Assembly (NCBI GenBank): GCA_038109305.1
Contig: JAYNIR010000007.1
Span: forward strand, 1-64,000
Length of the DNA stretch: 64,000 nucleotides
DNA from: UBA1479 sp038109305
Lineage (GTDB): Bacteria; Pseudomonadota; Alphaproteobacteria; Rhodospirillales; Casp-alpha2
Reading direction: 5' to 3'
This document shows positions 17,796-26,708 of this stretch, piece after piece. The notes beneath the pieces were generated by a model. The model saw nothing but the letters and a program-made list of their open reading frames with translations, searched no databases and was not told where the DNA came from. A program made the position numbers and the translations under genes. Each line of letters begins with the position of its first letter. Position 1 is the stretch's first letter.

Positions 17796-18737
17796 TTAGA
17801 TGATGGATCGGAAATAAGCGATGGTCTTTCCCAGGCCTTCGGCCAGTTTGATCGTCGGCTCCCATCCTAGTTTGGATTTCGCCAACGTGATGTCGGGGCA
17901 GCGCTGCATCGGGTCGTCCTGGGGCAGCGGCTTGTAGACGATCTTGGTTTTCGAACCGACCATGGCCTGGACCTTTTCGGCCAGTTCCAGGATGGTGAAC
18001 TCTCCGGGGTTACCCAGGTTGACCGGGCCGGTCACTTCGTCCGGCGCGTTCATCAGCCGCATCAACCCGTCGACCAGATCGTCGACGTAACAGAATGACC
18101 GGGTCTGCTGCCCGTCACCGTGGACGGTCAGGTCTTCGCCCTTCAGCGCCTGAACGATGAAGTTCGACACCACGCGCCCGTCCTTGGGGTGCATGTTCGG
18201 CCCGTAGGTGTTGAAGATGCGGGCGACGCGGATGTTCAATCCGTGCTGCCGGTGATAATCGAAAAACAGCGTTTCGGCACAGCGCTTGCCTTCGTCGTAA
18301 CAGCCGCGCGGGCCTATGGGGTTGACGCGCCCGCGGTAATCTTCGGTCTGCGGGTGCACTTCCGGATCGCCGTACACCTCGCTGGTCGACGCTTGCAGAA
18401 TTTTCGCGCCCGTGCGCTTGGCCAGCCCCAGCATGTTGATGGCGCCGTGGACGCTGGTCTTGGTGGTCTGCACGGGATCGTACTGGTAATGCACCGGCGA
18501 TGCCGGGCAGGCCAGGTTGTAGATTTCATCGACCTCCACATACAGCGGGAAGGTCGCGTCGTGGCGCATCAGCTCGAAGTGCGGATTGCCGATCAGGCCC
18601 AGGACGTTGTCTTTCGACCCGGTGTAGAAGTTGTCGGCGCAGATGACGCTGGCACCCTGTTCGACCAGCCGCGCGCAAAGGTGCGAGCCGATAAAGCCGG
18701 CACCCCCGGTGACCAGAATTGTTTTACGAAGCGGCAT
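17796..18737 (-). CDS. UDP-glucuronate decarboxylase (UDP-xylose synthase) type NAD-dependent epimerase/dehydratase
   Basis: 313-residue extended SDR. The Rossmann motif VTGGAGFIGSH lies at residues 9-19, and the catalytic serine region STSEVYG, Tyr147 and Lys151 (CYDEGK) are intact. The motifs VHGDGQQTRSF, YDPVQTTKTSV and ARIFNTYGPNMHPKDGRVVSNF match the UXS subgroup, which makes UDP-xylose from UDP-glucuronate. It lies upstream of gmhA-hldE on the same strand, which suggests a role in surface polysaccharide or LPS. Other UDP-sugar epimerases of the family are a weaker alternative. Confidence 0.88.
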   Translation of the reverse strand: MPLRKTILVTGGAGFIGSHLCARLVEQGASVICADNFYTGSKDNVLGLIGNPHFELMRHDATFPLYVEVDEIYNLACPASPVHYQYDPVQTTKTSVHGAINMLGLAKRTGAKILQASTSEVYGDPEVHPQTEDYRGRVNPIGPRGCYDEGKRCAETLFFDYHRQHGLNIRVARIFNTYGPNMHPKDGRVVSNFIVQALKGEDLTVHGDGQQTRSFCYVDDLVDGLMRLMNAPDEVTGPVNLGNPGEFTILELAEKVQAMVGSKTKIVYKPLPQDDPMQRCPDITLAKSKLGWEPTIKLAEGLGKTIAYFRSII

Positions 18738-18800
18738 GGCGATTGGTCTACCCCGAGCAGTTATTTTCTAAATCTCTGATTTCGAGACTTTTATACCGCC

Positions 18801-19567
18801 TCAAGTATTAAGAAACCGTCGTTTATTGCCCTCCAGCACCACCGAGGTCAAGGCACCTGATCGATAGGCGCCGGTGTCGCCGTTGATGCGGTGGGGCAGG
18901 TTTTCCGGCAGCCCGTCCAAGGTGGGGGTATGGCCGTGGACGACGACGGCGCCGACGTCCCGGTCCGACTATAAAAACGCATCCCGGATCCACATCAGAT
19001 CGCGGGGTGACTGGTCTTCCAGCGCCGCTCCTGGCCGAACCCCGGCATGGGCGAAAAAGTACCCGCCCTCCCGGTGAAATGATTTGAGTCCTTCGAAAAA
19101 CGCCCGGTGGGACGACGGCAGGGCGGCGGCCAGCCGAGCCCGGGCCTACTCCGGCGGATCGTCGAACCAGCTTGGCCCTGCTGGTTCCGCGCCGCAGCTT
19201 TCCATTGTTATTTCGATACCGTTATAAAGCACGGATTCCCGGTAATTTTCGCCCGCAAGAAAGCGAAGAAGAAGTCCCCATGATTGCCTTTCAGGAAGAT
19301 CGTTTCGAACCCGGGAAGCGGGTTGCCGGCTAGCATTTCGACCACGCCCTCGGACTCCGTTACGCTGTCGATATAATCGCCCAGAAACACGCAGACAGAG
19401 GGCTGGGTGGCTGTCCGGGCGCCCGGCGGGATGCTCGCCGCGTCCTCGGCAATCAGGCTAAGGAGCCGCCTCAACAGGTCCGATCGCCCGTGGAGGTCGC
19501 CGACGGCGTAGATCCGCCGGGGCGCGCCGTAGGGGCTGCTGCCGGCGGGCTTGGCGCCGCTGCTCAT
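18801..19567 (-). pseudogene. Serine/threonine-protein-phosphatase-like metallophosphoesterase, decayed
   Basis: The N-terminal part (19567 to 19208) reads RRIYAVGDLHGRSDLL, VCVFLGDYIDS and FLKGNHGDFF, the GDxHG, GDxxD and GNHE-type metal motifs, with Glu changed to Gly in the last. The frame then shifts. The rest is found in another leftward frame: FFAHAGVRPG, VVVHGHTP and NGDTGAY. That frame has two stops, TAG at 19148-19146 and TAG at 18971-18969. Three independent lesions argue for true gene decay rather than an error. The ancestral protein would be about 255 residues. Confidence 0.88.
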
Positions 19568-19717
19568 AGTCCGGGCCGCCGGGGACGCCGGGAACCCGGG
19601 AAAGCGCTAAAACAGACTGACTTTTTTAACCATTTCACTTTAGCATGAACGCAATTACCAGCCGCTGTCCCGCCGTTTTCGGGCTGCGGCACCGTGCATG
19701 GGATAAGCTGAGATCAG

Positions 19718-20980
19718 ATGGCCGAAATAACAAGCCCCGATACGCTTGAGGAGAAGCTGCTTCTGGAGCGTCTCGGCAGCCTCGACGGCGCCGGCACCTA
19801 CGTCGTGCACATGCATCTGTCGGACCTGCGTTCCGCCAACCGCAAACCGCACTTCGTTCGCCTGGCGGCGCGCAACTTCGACAACCTGATCGGCCAGTAC
19901 GAAGTGACCCTGTTTCAGTTCAAGAACGCGGATCTGATTCTGCTGTGCCACAACGTGCCCGTGGAAGAGGTCGAAGTTCCGGTCGAAAAAGTCCGCACGC
20001 TGTTCAGCGAAGACCCGCTGACGGCGGTCGACGACACGGGCTTGGGCGAAGACCGGCTGGCGTCGTGGCATGATCTGTCCGAACAGGACGAACTGCGCGA
20101 ATTTACGCGCACCGTCGCCCGGCTTGTCATAGACGCCGAGGAACGCTCGAAGCGCGAAGCGGCAGAACAGGCGGGTCAGCAAAAATCTATCGGCCAGCCG
20201 CTGACGGCGCAGTACCTGACGGCGTTGTCGCAGGTCATGACGCGGATGCCGATTGACGATCTGATCCGCGAACAGCTGTGTCTGCACATCGGCGCGCAGG
20301 GGCCGGAAGGCATTATCTTCCGCGAAATTTTCATTTCCATCGGCGACCTGAAAAAGCGCGTGGCGCCCGGCGTCAACCTGTTCTCCTCCATCTGGCTATT
20401 CCAGTACCTGACGGAAACGCTGGATAAGACAATACTCGCCGCCATGGGCAAACGCGACCTGACGAAGCTGGCGGAACCGATCAGCCTGAACCTCAACATC
20501 GGCTCCGTCTTGTCCCGTGATTTTCAGAACTTCCACCGTGTCGCCGGACCGGTCGCCGACCGCGTCGTCATCGAAATGCAGGTGATCGACATATTCTCGG
20601 ACCTGGACGCCTTCGCCGACGCCCGCGACATGCTGCAGCAAAACGGATACCGGGTTCTGGTCGACGGCATCTCGCCGGTTTCCATGCAGTTTTTCGACCC
20701 GGCGATCCTTCAGGCCGACTTCATCAAAATCGGCTGGGGCAAGGAATTCGAAACCGAGGAAGACGACGATTCCATGGTCGCCGCCCTGCGCCAGATCATT
20801 CGCGACGCCGGCAAGGAATCGATCGTCCTGTCGCGCGTCGATTCCGAGGCCGCCATTTCCTGGGGCCTCAACCTCGGGATCAGCCGGTTTCAGGGCTTCC
20901 TCATGGACCGGCTTATCGACACCATTCGCGCCCAGGGCCGCCGCGCCCGCCAAAAGGCGCAAAAACGGGCCGCGGGGTAG
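19718..20980 (+). CDS. Degenerate GGDEF/EAL-like protein, first of a tandem pair
   Basis: 420 residues. The N-terminal ~110 residues (VHMHLSDLR ... LFQFKNADLIL ... VEKVRTLFSEDPL) resemble part of a diguanylate-cyclase fold without a GGDEF motif. The rest follows the EAL phosphodiesterase fold, but key residues are changed: EAL becomes EIF (about 203-205), DDFG becomes DGIS (316-319), KID becomes KIG (337-339) and ExVE becomes SRVD (372-375). The late QG (392) is kept. It is probably catalytically inactive, a c-di-GMP or protein sensor. No membrane segment or other domain is seen. It is followed after 3 bp by its paralogue. Domain assignment is by eye. Confidence 0.7.
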   Translation: MAEITSPDTLEEKLLLERLGSLDGAGTYVVHMHLSDLRSANRKPHFVRLAARNFDNLIGQYEVTLFQFKNADLILLCHNVPVEEVEVPVEKVRTLFSEDPLTAVDDTGLGEDRLASWHDLSEQDELREFTRTVARLVIDAEERSKREAAEQAGQQKSIGQPLTAQYLTALSQVMTRMPIDDLIREQLCLHIGAQGPEGIIFREIFISIGDLKKRVAPGVNLFSSIWLFQYLTETLDKTILAAMGKRDLTKLAEPISLNLNIGSVLSRDFQNFHRVAGPVADRVVIEMQVIDIFSDLDAFADARDMLQQNGYRVLVDGISPVSMQFFDPAILQADFIKIGWGKEFETEEDDDSMVAALRQIIRDAGKESIVLSRVDSEAAISWGLNLGISRFQGFLMDRLIDTIRAQGRRARQKAQKRAAG

Positions 20981-20983
20981 GGC

Positions 20984-22297
20984 ATGGCGACGGCACCGGA
21001 TCCGCAAAAATCGCTCCCGACCCAGGAAAACCTGCTGCTCGACTACGTGCGCCGGCTTGAAGATCACCGCGACGGCCGGGGTGCTGTGCATGTTCACCTG
21101 TCGCAGCTCCGCCCCTTCAACCGCCGCGAACAGCATATCCGCGCCGCCACCTCGAGCTTCGATCCCCTGGTGTCTTCCATGGACGGCCAGTTGTTCGCGC
21201 TCCGCAACGCGGACCTGATGTTCATCTTCAAATCCGACGCCAAGCCGCAGGTCGAAACCATCGTCCAGAAGGTGCGCTTCCTGTTTTCCGACGACCCGCT
21301 GATCGTCGAAGCGAAAAGCCACGGCCGCCCCCTCGCAACCTGGTACGATGCCGAAACGGCCTATGACGACATCCTCCTGCTGAGCCAGGGACTCGCCGAC
21401 GAGGAGGAAGAGCGTCAGACCAAGGTGCGCTCCCACATGGATGCGCGCTCTTCCCTGAAAGCAAAGCAAAAACAAGGGGAGCCCTTGACCCCGGACGTCT
21501 TGGCCCGGGTCGAGGTCGCGCTCGGCCGGACCGACCTGTCCAATTTCGTGCGCCGGCAGTTCGTGTGCCGGGTCGATTCAAAACTCGTTCCGGCCCAGGA
21601 ATTTTCCGAATTATTTATTTCGATTAACGACCTGCGGGAAACCCTGATGCCGGGCGTCAACCTGACGTCCAACCGGTGGCTGTTTCATCATCTGACCGAA
21701 ACATTGGATAAGCGGATGCTGTCCATGTTGTTAAAAAACGACGCGGTCAGCATTTCCGGCGAAATTTCCTTCAACGCCAACGTCAAGACGCTGCTGTCTG
21801 ACGAGTTTCAGTCCTTCGACAGCAACATTTCCGCGTCGCGCCGGGGCGCCATGGTGATCGAGTTGCAAAAAGAAGATATTTTTTCGGATCTTCCGGCATT
21901 TCTGATCGCCCGGGAATTCGTCCAGGAACGCGGCTACCGGGTACTGCTCGACGGTCTCACCATGCAAACGCTCGCCATGATCGACCGGGAAAAGCTCGGC
22001 TGCGATCTTGCGAAACTGATCTGGGCCCCGGCGTTGGCCGACGCCGGCGAAGACATGCGCGTCCGGCTCGAGGGAATCGCCGCCCAGGGCGGCGGCGGGC
22101 GGATCATCATGTGCCGCTGCGACACCCGCGAAGCCGTCGAATACGGTCGCTCGGTTGGCATCAACCGGTTTCAGGGCCGCTTCGTGGAAACGCTGATCGC
22201 CGAAGACGGTCGCCGCCGCGACCTGTTGAAGTTAAAGCACCGCATCCAGCGCGGCGATGCCCGCGACTACGAAGACAAAGAAGAATATGTGGAGTAA
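20984..22297 (+). CDS. Degenerate GGDEF/EAL-like protein, second of a tandem pair
   Basis: 437 residues, colinear along its whole length with the preceding protein: VHVHLSQLR, LFALRNADLMFIF, VQKVRFLFSDDPL, LFISINDLRETLMPGVNL, HHLTETLDKRML and RFQG. Active-site positions have drifted differently: ELF for EAL, DGLT for DDFG, KLI for KID, CRCD for ExVE. The two genes look like an old duplication kept as a pair, which hints at a heterodimer. The start ATG is 3 bp after the upstream stop, so expression is coupled. The tail is charged (YEDKEEYVE). Function unknown; c-di-GMP binding or regulation is an inference. Confidence 0.7.
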   Translation: MATAPDPQKSLPTQENLLLDYVRRLEDHRDGRGAVHVHLSQLRPFNRREQHIRAATSSFDPLVSSMDGQLFALRNADLMFIFKSDAKPQVETIVQKVRFLFSDDPLIVEAKSHGRPLATWYDAETAYDDILLLSQGLADEEEERQTKVRSHMDARSSLKAKQKQGEPLTPDVLARVEVALGRTDLSNFVRRQFVCRVDSKLVPAQEFSELFISINDLRETLMPGVNLTSNRWLFHHLTETLDKRMLSMLLKNDAVSISGEISFNANVKTLLSDEFQSFDSNISASRRGAMVIELQKEDIFSDLPAFLIAREFVQERGYRVLLDGLTMQTLAMIDREKLGCDLAKLIWAPALADAGEDMRVRLEGIAAQGGGGRIIMCRCDTREAVEYGRSVGINRFQGRFVETLIAEDGRRRDLLKLKHRIQRGDARDYEDKEEYVE

Positions 22298-22407
22298 ATT
22301 ATACGCCCCTCACTCGCCGGGCGCTCGCTCCGTTCGCTTGGCTTTCGGCACAGTCGCGCCGGTCGGCCACTTGATCTACGTGGGCACTGCAAACCAGCCG
22401 TCGATTA

Positions 22408-23439
22408 TTACCCCGACTTGCCGCTGACGCCGGCCTCGTCGAACGTCGCCATGCCGTCGAAACACGCCAGCGCCGCGCGGGCCAGCGCCACGGCTAGCAC
22501 CGCGCCCGACGCTTCGCCGAGCCGCATGTTCAAATCCAGCAGCGGCTTCATTTTTAAATGCTGCAACAACCGCCGGTGCCCCGGTTCCGCCGACACATGC
22601 GCGGCCATGCAGTGGTCGAGCGCGGACGGTTCCGCCGCCCGCAGGCACGCCGCCGCCGCGCCCGCGACGAAACCGTCGAGCAGCACCGGCGTCCGGGTGT
22701 GGCGCGCGCGTATCACGGCGCCCGCCATGGCGGCCAGTTCCCGCCCGCCGAGCTTGCGGAGCACTTCAAGCCCGGTAAGACCCCGCGCATTGTTGATGTC
22801 GACCGCGCGCCCAACGGCGTCGATTTTGTTTTCAAGCGCCGAACCCTGGACGCCGGTGCCCGGCCCGGTCCAGTCTGCCGCCTCGCCGCCGAAAAGCGTC
22901 AGGCATAGGGCGGCGGCGCTGGTTGTGTTGGCGATGCCCATTTCGCCGACGCAGAGGAGGTCCCGGCCGTCGCCGGCGGCATCCCATCCGCGGGCGAAAG
23001 CATCCCTGAATTCATCCGCCGTCATGGCGGGGCCTCTGGAGATGTCGCTGGTGGGGCGGTCGAGGTCCAGCGCAATGACAGAAAGGTCCGCGCCGACGGC
23101 CCGACAGAGCTGATTGACCGCAGCGCCCCCCGCCTTGAAATTGCCGACCATCTGCGCCGTTACGTCGGCTGGGTAGGCGGAAACGCCACCGGCCGCGATG
23201 CCGTGGTTGCCCGCGAACACCAGTGCCCTGATGCGGTCCAGACGGGGCCGCGCCCGGCCCTGCCAGCGGGCGAGCCATTGAGTGATGTCCTCCAGCCGGC
23301 CGAGCGCCCCCATGGGCTTCGTGAGAGTGTTTTCCCGGGCGCGGGCTGCCGCCGCCGCCGCGTCATCGGGGCCGGGCAGGCCTTGAAGGGATGCCTCGGG
23401 CGACAAAACGGTTGGGTCGGACGTGGGGTCGCGGGACAT
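22408..23439 (-). CDS. cobT: Nicotinate-nucleotide-dimethylbenzimidazole phosphoribosyltransferase CobT
   Basis: 343 residues from ATG 23439, preceded by AAGGAA at good spacing. It makes alpha-ribazole 5'-phosphate for the lower ligand of cobalamin. Signatures: KPMGALGRLEDI, FAGNHGIA, the phosphate loop GEMGIANTTSAAA and the catalytic Glu in RLGEASGA near the C-terminus. It is divergent from cobS, which uses its product; the 104-bp gap between them carries a direct repeat. Confidence 0.95.
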   Translation of the reverse strand: MSRDPTSDPTVLSPEASLQGLPGPDDAAAAAARARENTLTKPMGALGRLEDITQWLARWQGRARPRLDRIRALVFAGNHGIAAGGVSAYPADVTAQMVGNFKAGGAAVNQLCRAVGADLSVIALDLDRPTSDISRGPAMTADEFRDAFARGWDAAGDGRDLLCVGEMGIANTTSAAALCLTLFGGEAADWTGPGTGVQGSALENKIDAVGRAVDINNARGLTGLEVLRKLGGRELAAMAGAVIRARHTRTPVLLDGFVAGAAAACLRAAEPSALDHCMAAHVSAEPGHRRLLQHLKMKPLLDLNMRLGEASGAVLAVALARAALACFDGMATFDEAGVSGKSG

Positions 23440-23465
23440 GGGGCTGTTCCTTTTCCGGCTGGCCT

Positions 23466-23488
23466 CCCATATAACTTGCCCATATAAC
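23466..23488. promoter_or_regulatory. Direct repeat in the cobT-cobS divergent promoter region
   Basis: CCCATATAAC occurs at 23466-23475 and again at 23479-23488, a 13-bp period in an otherwise GC-rich gap. The copies could be a regulator-binding site or overlapping -10 elements (TATAAC) for one or both genes. No cobalamin riboswitch would fit into this short gap. Confidence 0.35.
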
Positions 23489-23543
23489 CCGAATGGCCCC
23501 AAGACAGATAGAACCTACAGATGGAACCTAGGGACATTCCGCG

Positions 23544-24395
23544 GTGAGCGCCGAAAAACCCGATCACAATGCCGACGCCGATGAGGCCGGCCCCGCGCCT
23601 GAAACAGGGGCCGCGGGCGGGACCCCGCCGGCAAACTCGCTGATGGACCAGGTGCGGCTGGCGCTGGCGTTTCTGACGCGCATCCCGTCGGGCGTAAACC
23701 ATGACGGCGGAACGGGCGCGCTGGCCCGCGCGGCTTGGGCCTTTCCCTTGATCGGCGTATTGATCGGCGGCCTCGGCGGCGGGGTGGTGATGCTGACCTC
23801 GGGCTCCGGCCTGCATCCCCTGGCGTGCGCGCTGTTGGCGCTGGCCGTCATGGCGGCGGTGACCGGGGCGCTGCATGAAGACGGGCTTGCCGATTTCGCC
23901 GACGGGCTCGGCGGCCAGACGCGGGAACGCCGGCTCGACATCATGGCGGACCCACGCATCGGCGCCTTCGGTGTGCTGGCGCTCATTTTCAGCGTCGGGT
24001 TGCGATCGACGGCGCTCATGTCCCTGAGCGGCCCCGGCATCGCCTGCGCGACTATGATCGCGGCGGCGGGCCTATCCCGCGCCGGCATGGTCCTTGCGAT
24101 GCATTGGCTCAGCCCCGCCCGCCAAGGCGGGCTCGGCCACGGCGCGGGGCGCCCGTCGCAAACCGTGACCATAGCGGCGGTCGCTCTCGGGCTCGCGGCG
24201 GCGGTGCCGCTTCTCTGGATCAACGGGGTGGGTGTCATCGGTATTCTGGGCGCGGCCTTCGCGGCGGCGCTGTTCACGGGCTGGGCCATGCACGCGGCCC
24301 TGGGCGGGCAGACAGGTGATGGTTTGGGCGCCCAGCAGCAGGCGACGGAAACGGCGATCTATCTAGCCGCCGCAGGTGCTGGAGTAATTTTATGA
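23544..24395 (+). CDS. cobS: Adenosylcobinamide-GDP ribazoletransferase CobS (cobalamin synthase)
   Basis: 283 residues from GTG 23544. This integral membrane enzyme joins adenosylcobinamide-GDP with alpha-ribazole to give adenosylcobalamin. The acidic active-site motif HEDGLADFADGLGG (about 112-125) and the C-terminal GGQTGDGLGAQQQATE are diagnostic; several hydrophobic helices follow. The first 35 residues are an unusual Ala/Gly/Pro-rich hydrophilic extension. The stop overlaps the next start (ATGA), opening the rightward cob operon. Confidence 0.95.
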   Translation: MSAEKPDHNADADEAGPAPETGAAGGTPPANSLMDQVRLALAFLTRIPSGVNHDGGTGALARAAWAFPLIGVLIGGLGGGVVMLTSGSGLHPLACALLALAVMAAVTGALHEDGLADFADGLGGQTRERRLDIMADPRIGAFGVLALIFSVGLRSTALMSLSGPGIACATMIAAAGLSRAGMVLAMHWLSPARQGGLGHGAGRPSQTVTIAAVALGLAAAVPLLWINGVGVIGILGAAFAAALFTGWAMHAALGGQTGDGLGAQQQATETAIYLAAAGAGVIL

Positions 24396-25063
24396 GCAAG
24401 CCCCCCGCAACCGTTACCCGCTGGTGGTGGGTGCGCCACGCGCCGGTGCCATCCGTCGTCGGCACCATCTACGGCGGCAACGACGTGCCGTGCGATGTCT
24501 CCGACCGGGAAAGCTTCCGCCATCTGGCATCCGCGCTCCCCAAGGACGCGTTGTGGCTGACCAGCCACCTTTCGCGCACCCACAAAACCGCCCAGGCGAT
24601 CCGCGAGGAAGGCTTGGACTTCCCCGCCCCCATCGCCGAGGAACATTTGGGCGAACAATCCTTCGGCAACTGGCAGGGCATGACCTGGGATGAGATGCAG
24701 GCCGGTGACCCGGCGGGCTTCAAGGCGTTCTGGGACGATCCGGTGCGCGGCCGCCCGCCCGGCGGCGAAAGCTTCGCCGACCTGATTGACCGCGTTTCCC
24801 GCATCATCGACAAATATAATGAAAGTCACGCGGGTCAGGACATCGTCGCCGTCACCCACGGCGGCACCATCCGCGCCGCCATGGCGCATTCGCTGCTACT
24901 GCCGCCCGAAGCGGGCATGGCGTTCACGGTTTCGACGCTGTCGGTGACGCGCCTGGATCACATCCCCGACAAATTGTTGCGCGGGCGTGGCGGCCATTGG
25001 CGCATCGTCCGCGTCAACGCCCCGCCGCACGCGGTCGAGTCGCTGGTCAAGGGGGGACATTAA
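24392..25063 (+). CDS. Histidine phosphatase family protein, probable alpha-ribazole phosphatase
   Basis: 223 residues, phosphoglycerate-mutase-like fold. The catalytic RH motif is in WWVRHAPV (about 12-19); HLSRTHKTAQAI, the acidic EEHLGEQSFGNWQGM and the second histidine in VTHGGTIR are all present. Four-bp overlap with cobS and position before cobU suggest the CobC role, dephosphorylating alpha-ribazole phosphate or cobalamin 5'-phosphate. Substrate is inferred from context. Confidence 0.85.
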   Translation: MSKPPATVTRWWWVRHAPVPSVVGTIYGGNDVPCDVSDRESFRHLASALPKDALWLTSHLSRTHKTAQAIREEGLDFPAPIAEEHLGEQSFGNWQGMTWDEMQAGDPAGFKAFWDDPVRGRPPGGESFADLIDRVSRIIDKYNESHAGQDIVAVTHGGTIRAAMAHSLLLPPEAGMAFTVSTLSVTRLDHIPDKLLRGRGGHWRIVRVNAPPHAVESLVKGGH

Positions 25064-25068
25064 TTACC

Positions 25069-25599
25069 ATGTCGTCCGGCCTTCCGAAATTGACGCTTAT
25101 CCTGGGCGGTCAACGCTCAGGCAAAAGCCAACTCGCAGAACGCCTGATCGAAGACGCGGCGGGCGGCGGCGTCTACATCGCCACGGCCGAAGCAGCCGAC
25201 GGCGAAATGCAGGCTCGTATCGACGCACACCGGGCGCGGCGCGGCGCTGGGTGGCGGACTGTCGAGGAACCGGTTGATCCGCTCGCGGCCGTTCTGGAAC
25301 ACGCAGGTCCCAACACGCCCGTGCTGATCGACTGCCTGACGCTCTGGCTGTCGAACCTGATGGCTGCCGGGCGCGACGTGCCGGCGGCGGTGGACGCCTT
25401 GGCGGCGGGGCTCGGGGATTCGCCCGGACCGGTGGTGATTGTGTCCAACGAAGTGGGTTTGGGCGTCATCCCCATGAACGCCATGGCCCGGGAATTCGCC
25501 GATCACGCGGGCCGCGCCAATCAGCGGCTGGCCCGGGCGGCGGACCGTGTGCTACTCTCGTTGGCTGGCCTGTACATCGCCCTCAAGGACCAGAGATAA
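25069..25599 (+). CDS. cobU: Adenosylcobinamide kinase / adenosylcobinamide-phosphate guanylyltransferase
   Basis: 176 residues from ATG 25069 (MSSGLPKLTLILGG). The P-loop GGQRSGKS is at residues 13-20; DCLTLWLSNLM and VSNEVGLGVIP are family motifs. It phosphorylates adenosylcobinamide and transfers GMP, giving the substrate of CobS. It is also called CobP in aerobic-pathway organisms. It lies 5 bp after the phosphatase gene. Confidence 0.95.
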   Translation: MSSGLPKLTLILGGQRSGKSQLAERLIEDAAGGGVYIATAEAADGEMQARIDAHRARRGAGWRTVEEPVDPLAAVLEHAGPNTPVLIDCLTLWLSNLMAAGRDVPAAVDALAAGLGDSPGPVVIVSNEVGLGVIPMNAMAREFADHAGRANQRLARAADRVLLSLAGLYIALKDQR

Positions 25600-25624
25600 G
25601 CCCTCAACGGCGAGATTTAAACGT

Positions 25625-26647
25625 ATGAAAATTCCCGCGACAGTCATTACCGGTTTCCTCGGCGCCGGCAAAACCACCCTGATCCGCCACCTGCTTGAAA
25701 ACGCGGGTGGGCGCCGCATCGCGCTGATCATCAACGAATTCGGCGACCTGGGTATCGACGGCGAGGTCATCCGCGGCTGCGCCATTGAGGGCTGTGACGA
25801 CGAAAACGTGGTCGAGCTCGCCAATGGCTGCATCTGCTGCACCGTCGCCGGTGATTTTCTGCCGACCATGGAAATGCTTTTGGGCCGTGACACGCCGCCT
25901 GACCACATCGTCATCGAAACATCTGGCCTGGCGCTGCCGAAACCGCTGGTCAAGGCATTCACCTGGCCGGAAATCCGTTCCCGCGTGACGGTCGACGGCG
26001 TCATTGCCGTGGTCGACGCGCCCGCCGTCGCCGAAGGCCGCTTCGCCCATGACCCGGACGCGGTGCAGGCGCAGCGCGAAGGCGACCACAATCTGGATCA
26101 TCATTCGCCCCTGGAAGAACTGTTCGAAGATCAACTGGCCGCCGCCGACATGGTATTGTTGAACAAGTCCGACCTGATCGACGCCGCCGGTATGGAAACG
26201 GTGCGCGGCCGCGTGCTGCATGAACTGCCGCGCCAGGTCAAAATGGTGCCGACCAACCACGGCCGCATGGATGTTCAAGTGCTTTTGGGTCTGGGCGCCG
26301 CGGCCGAAGACGATCTCGACGCCCGTCCGTCGCACCACGACGGCTACGACGATCACGATCACGACGATTTTTATTCGTTCATCGTCGACCTCGGTGGCGG
26401 CGTGGAACCGGATGCGGTCAAGTCCCGGATCGCTCAGGTCGCGGCGGATCACGGGGTGCTTCGGGTCAAGGGTTTCCTCGACGTGACGGGCAAAACGCGC
26501 CGGCATGTGGTGCAGGCCGTGGGCGGGCGCGTCGACGGTTATTACGACCGGCCGTGGGCGGCAGGCGAGGCGCGGCAAAGCCGCCTTGTGGTGATAGGCG
26601 AACACGGCTTGGATCAACCGGCCATCGAAACGGCGCTTCGCGGCTGA
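25625..26647 (+). CDS. cobW: CobW-type metal-chaperone GTPase
   Basis: 340 residues from ATG 25625. Walker A GFLGAGKTTLI (about 10-20), the CxCC metal motif NGCICCTV (about 68-75), NKSDLI for guanine recognition, and a His/Asp-rich loop (HHDGYDDHDHDD, about 237-248) mark the COG0523/CobW group. It is thought to deliver cobalt to the CobN chelatase, and cobN follows directly, which supports cobalt rather than zinc. Confidence 0.93.
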   Translation: MKIPATVITGFLGAGKTTLIRHLLENAGGRRIALIINEFGDLGIDGEVIRGCAIEGCDDENVVELANGCICCTVAGDFLPTMEMLLGRDTPPDHIVIETSGLALPKPLVKAFTWPEIRSRVTVDGVIAVVDAPAVAEGRFAHDPDAVQAQREGDHNLDHHSPLEELFEDQLAAADMVLLNKSDLIDAAGMETVRGRVLHELPRQVKMVPTNHGRMDVQVLLGLGAAAEDDLDARPSHHDGYDDHDHDDFYSFIVDLGGGVEPDAVKSRIAQVAADHGVLRVKGFLDVTGKTRRHVVQAVGGRVDGYYDRPWAAGEARQSRLVVIGEHGLDQPAIETALRG

Positions 26648-26708
26648 CGGTGCTTTGTAGACCGCGTGCCGTCCGGGCGCGCCGGAATAATATGTAGAGA
26701 GGTCCCCC

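Noticed and set aside
23440..23543. Cobalamin riboswitch before cobS
   Set aside because: Only 104 bp, shared with cobT, and no B12-box-like sequence was seen.
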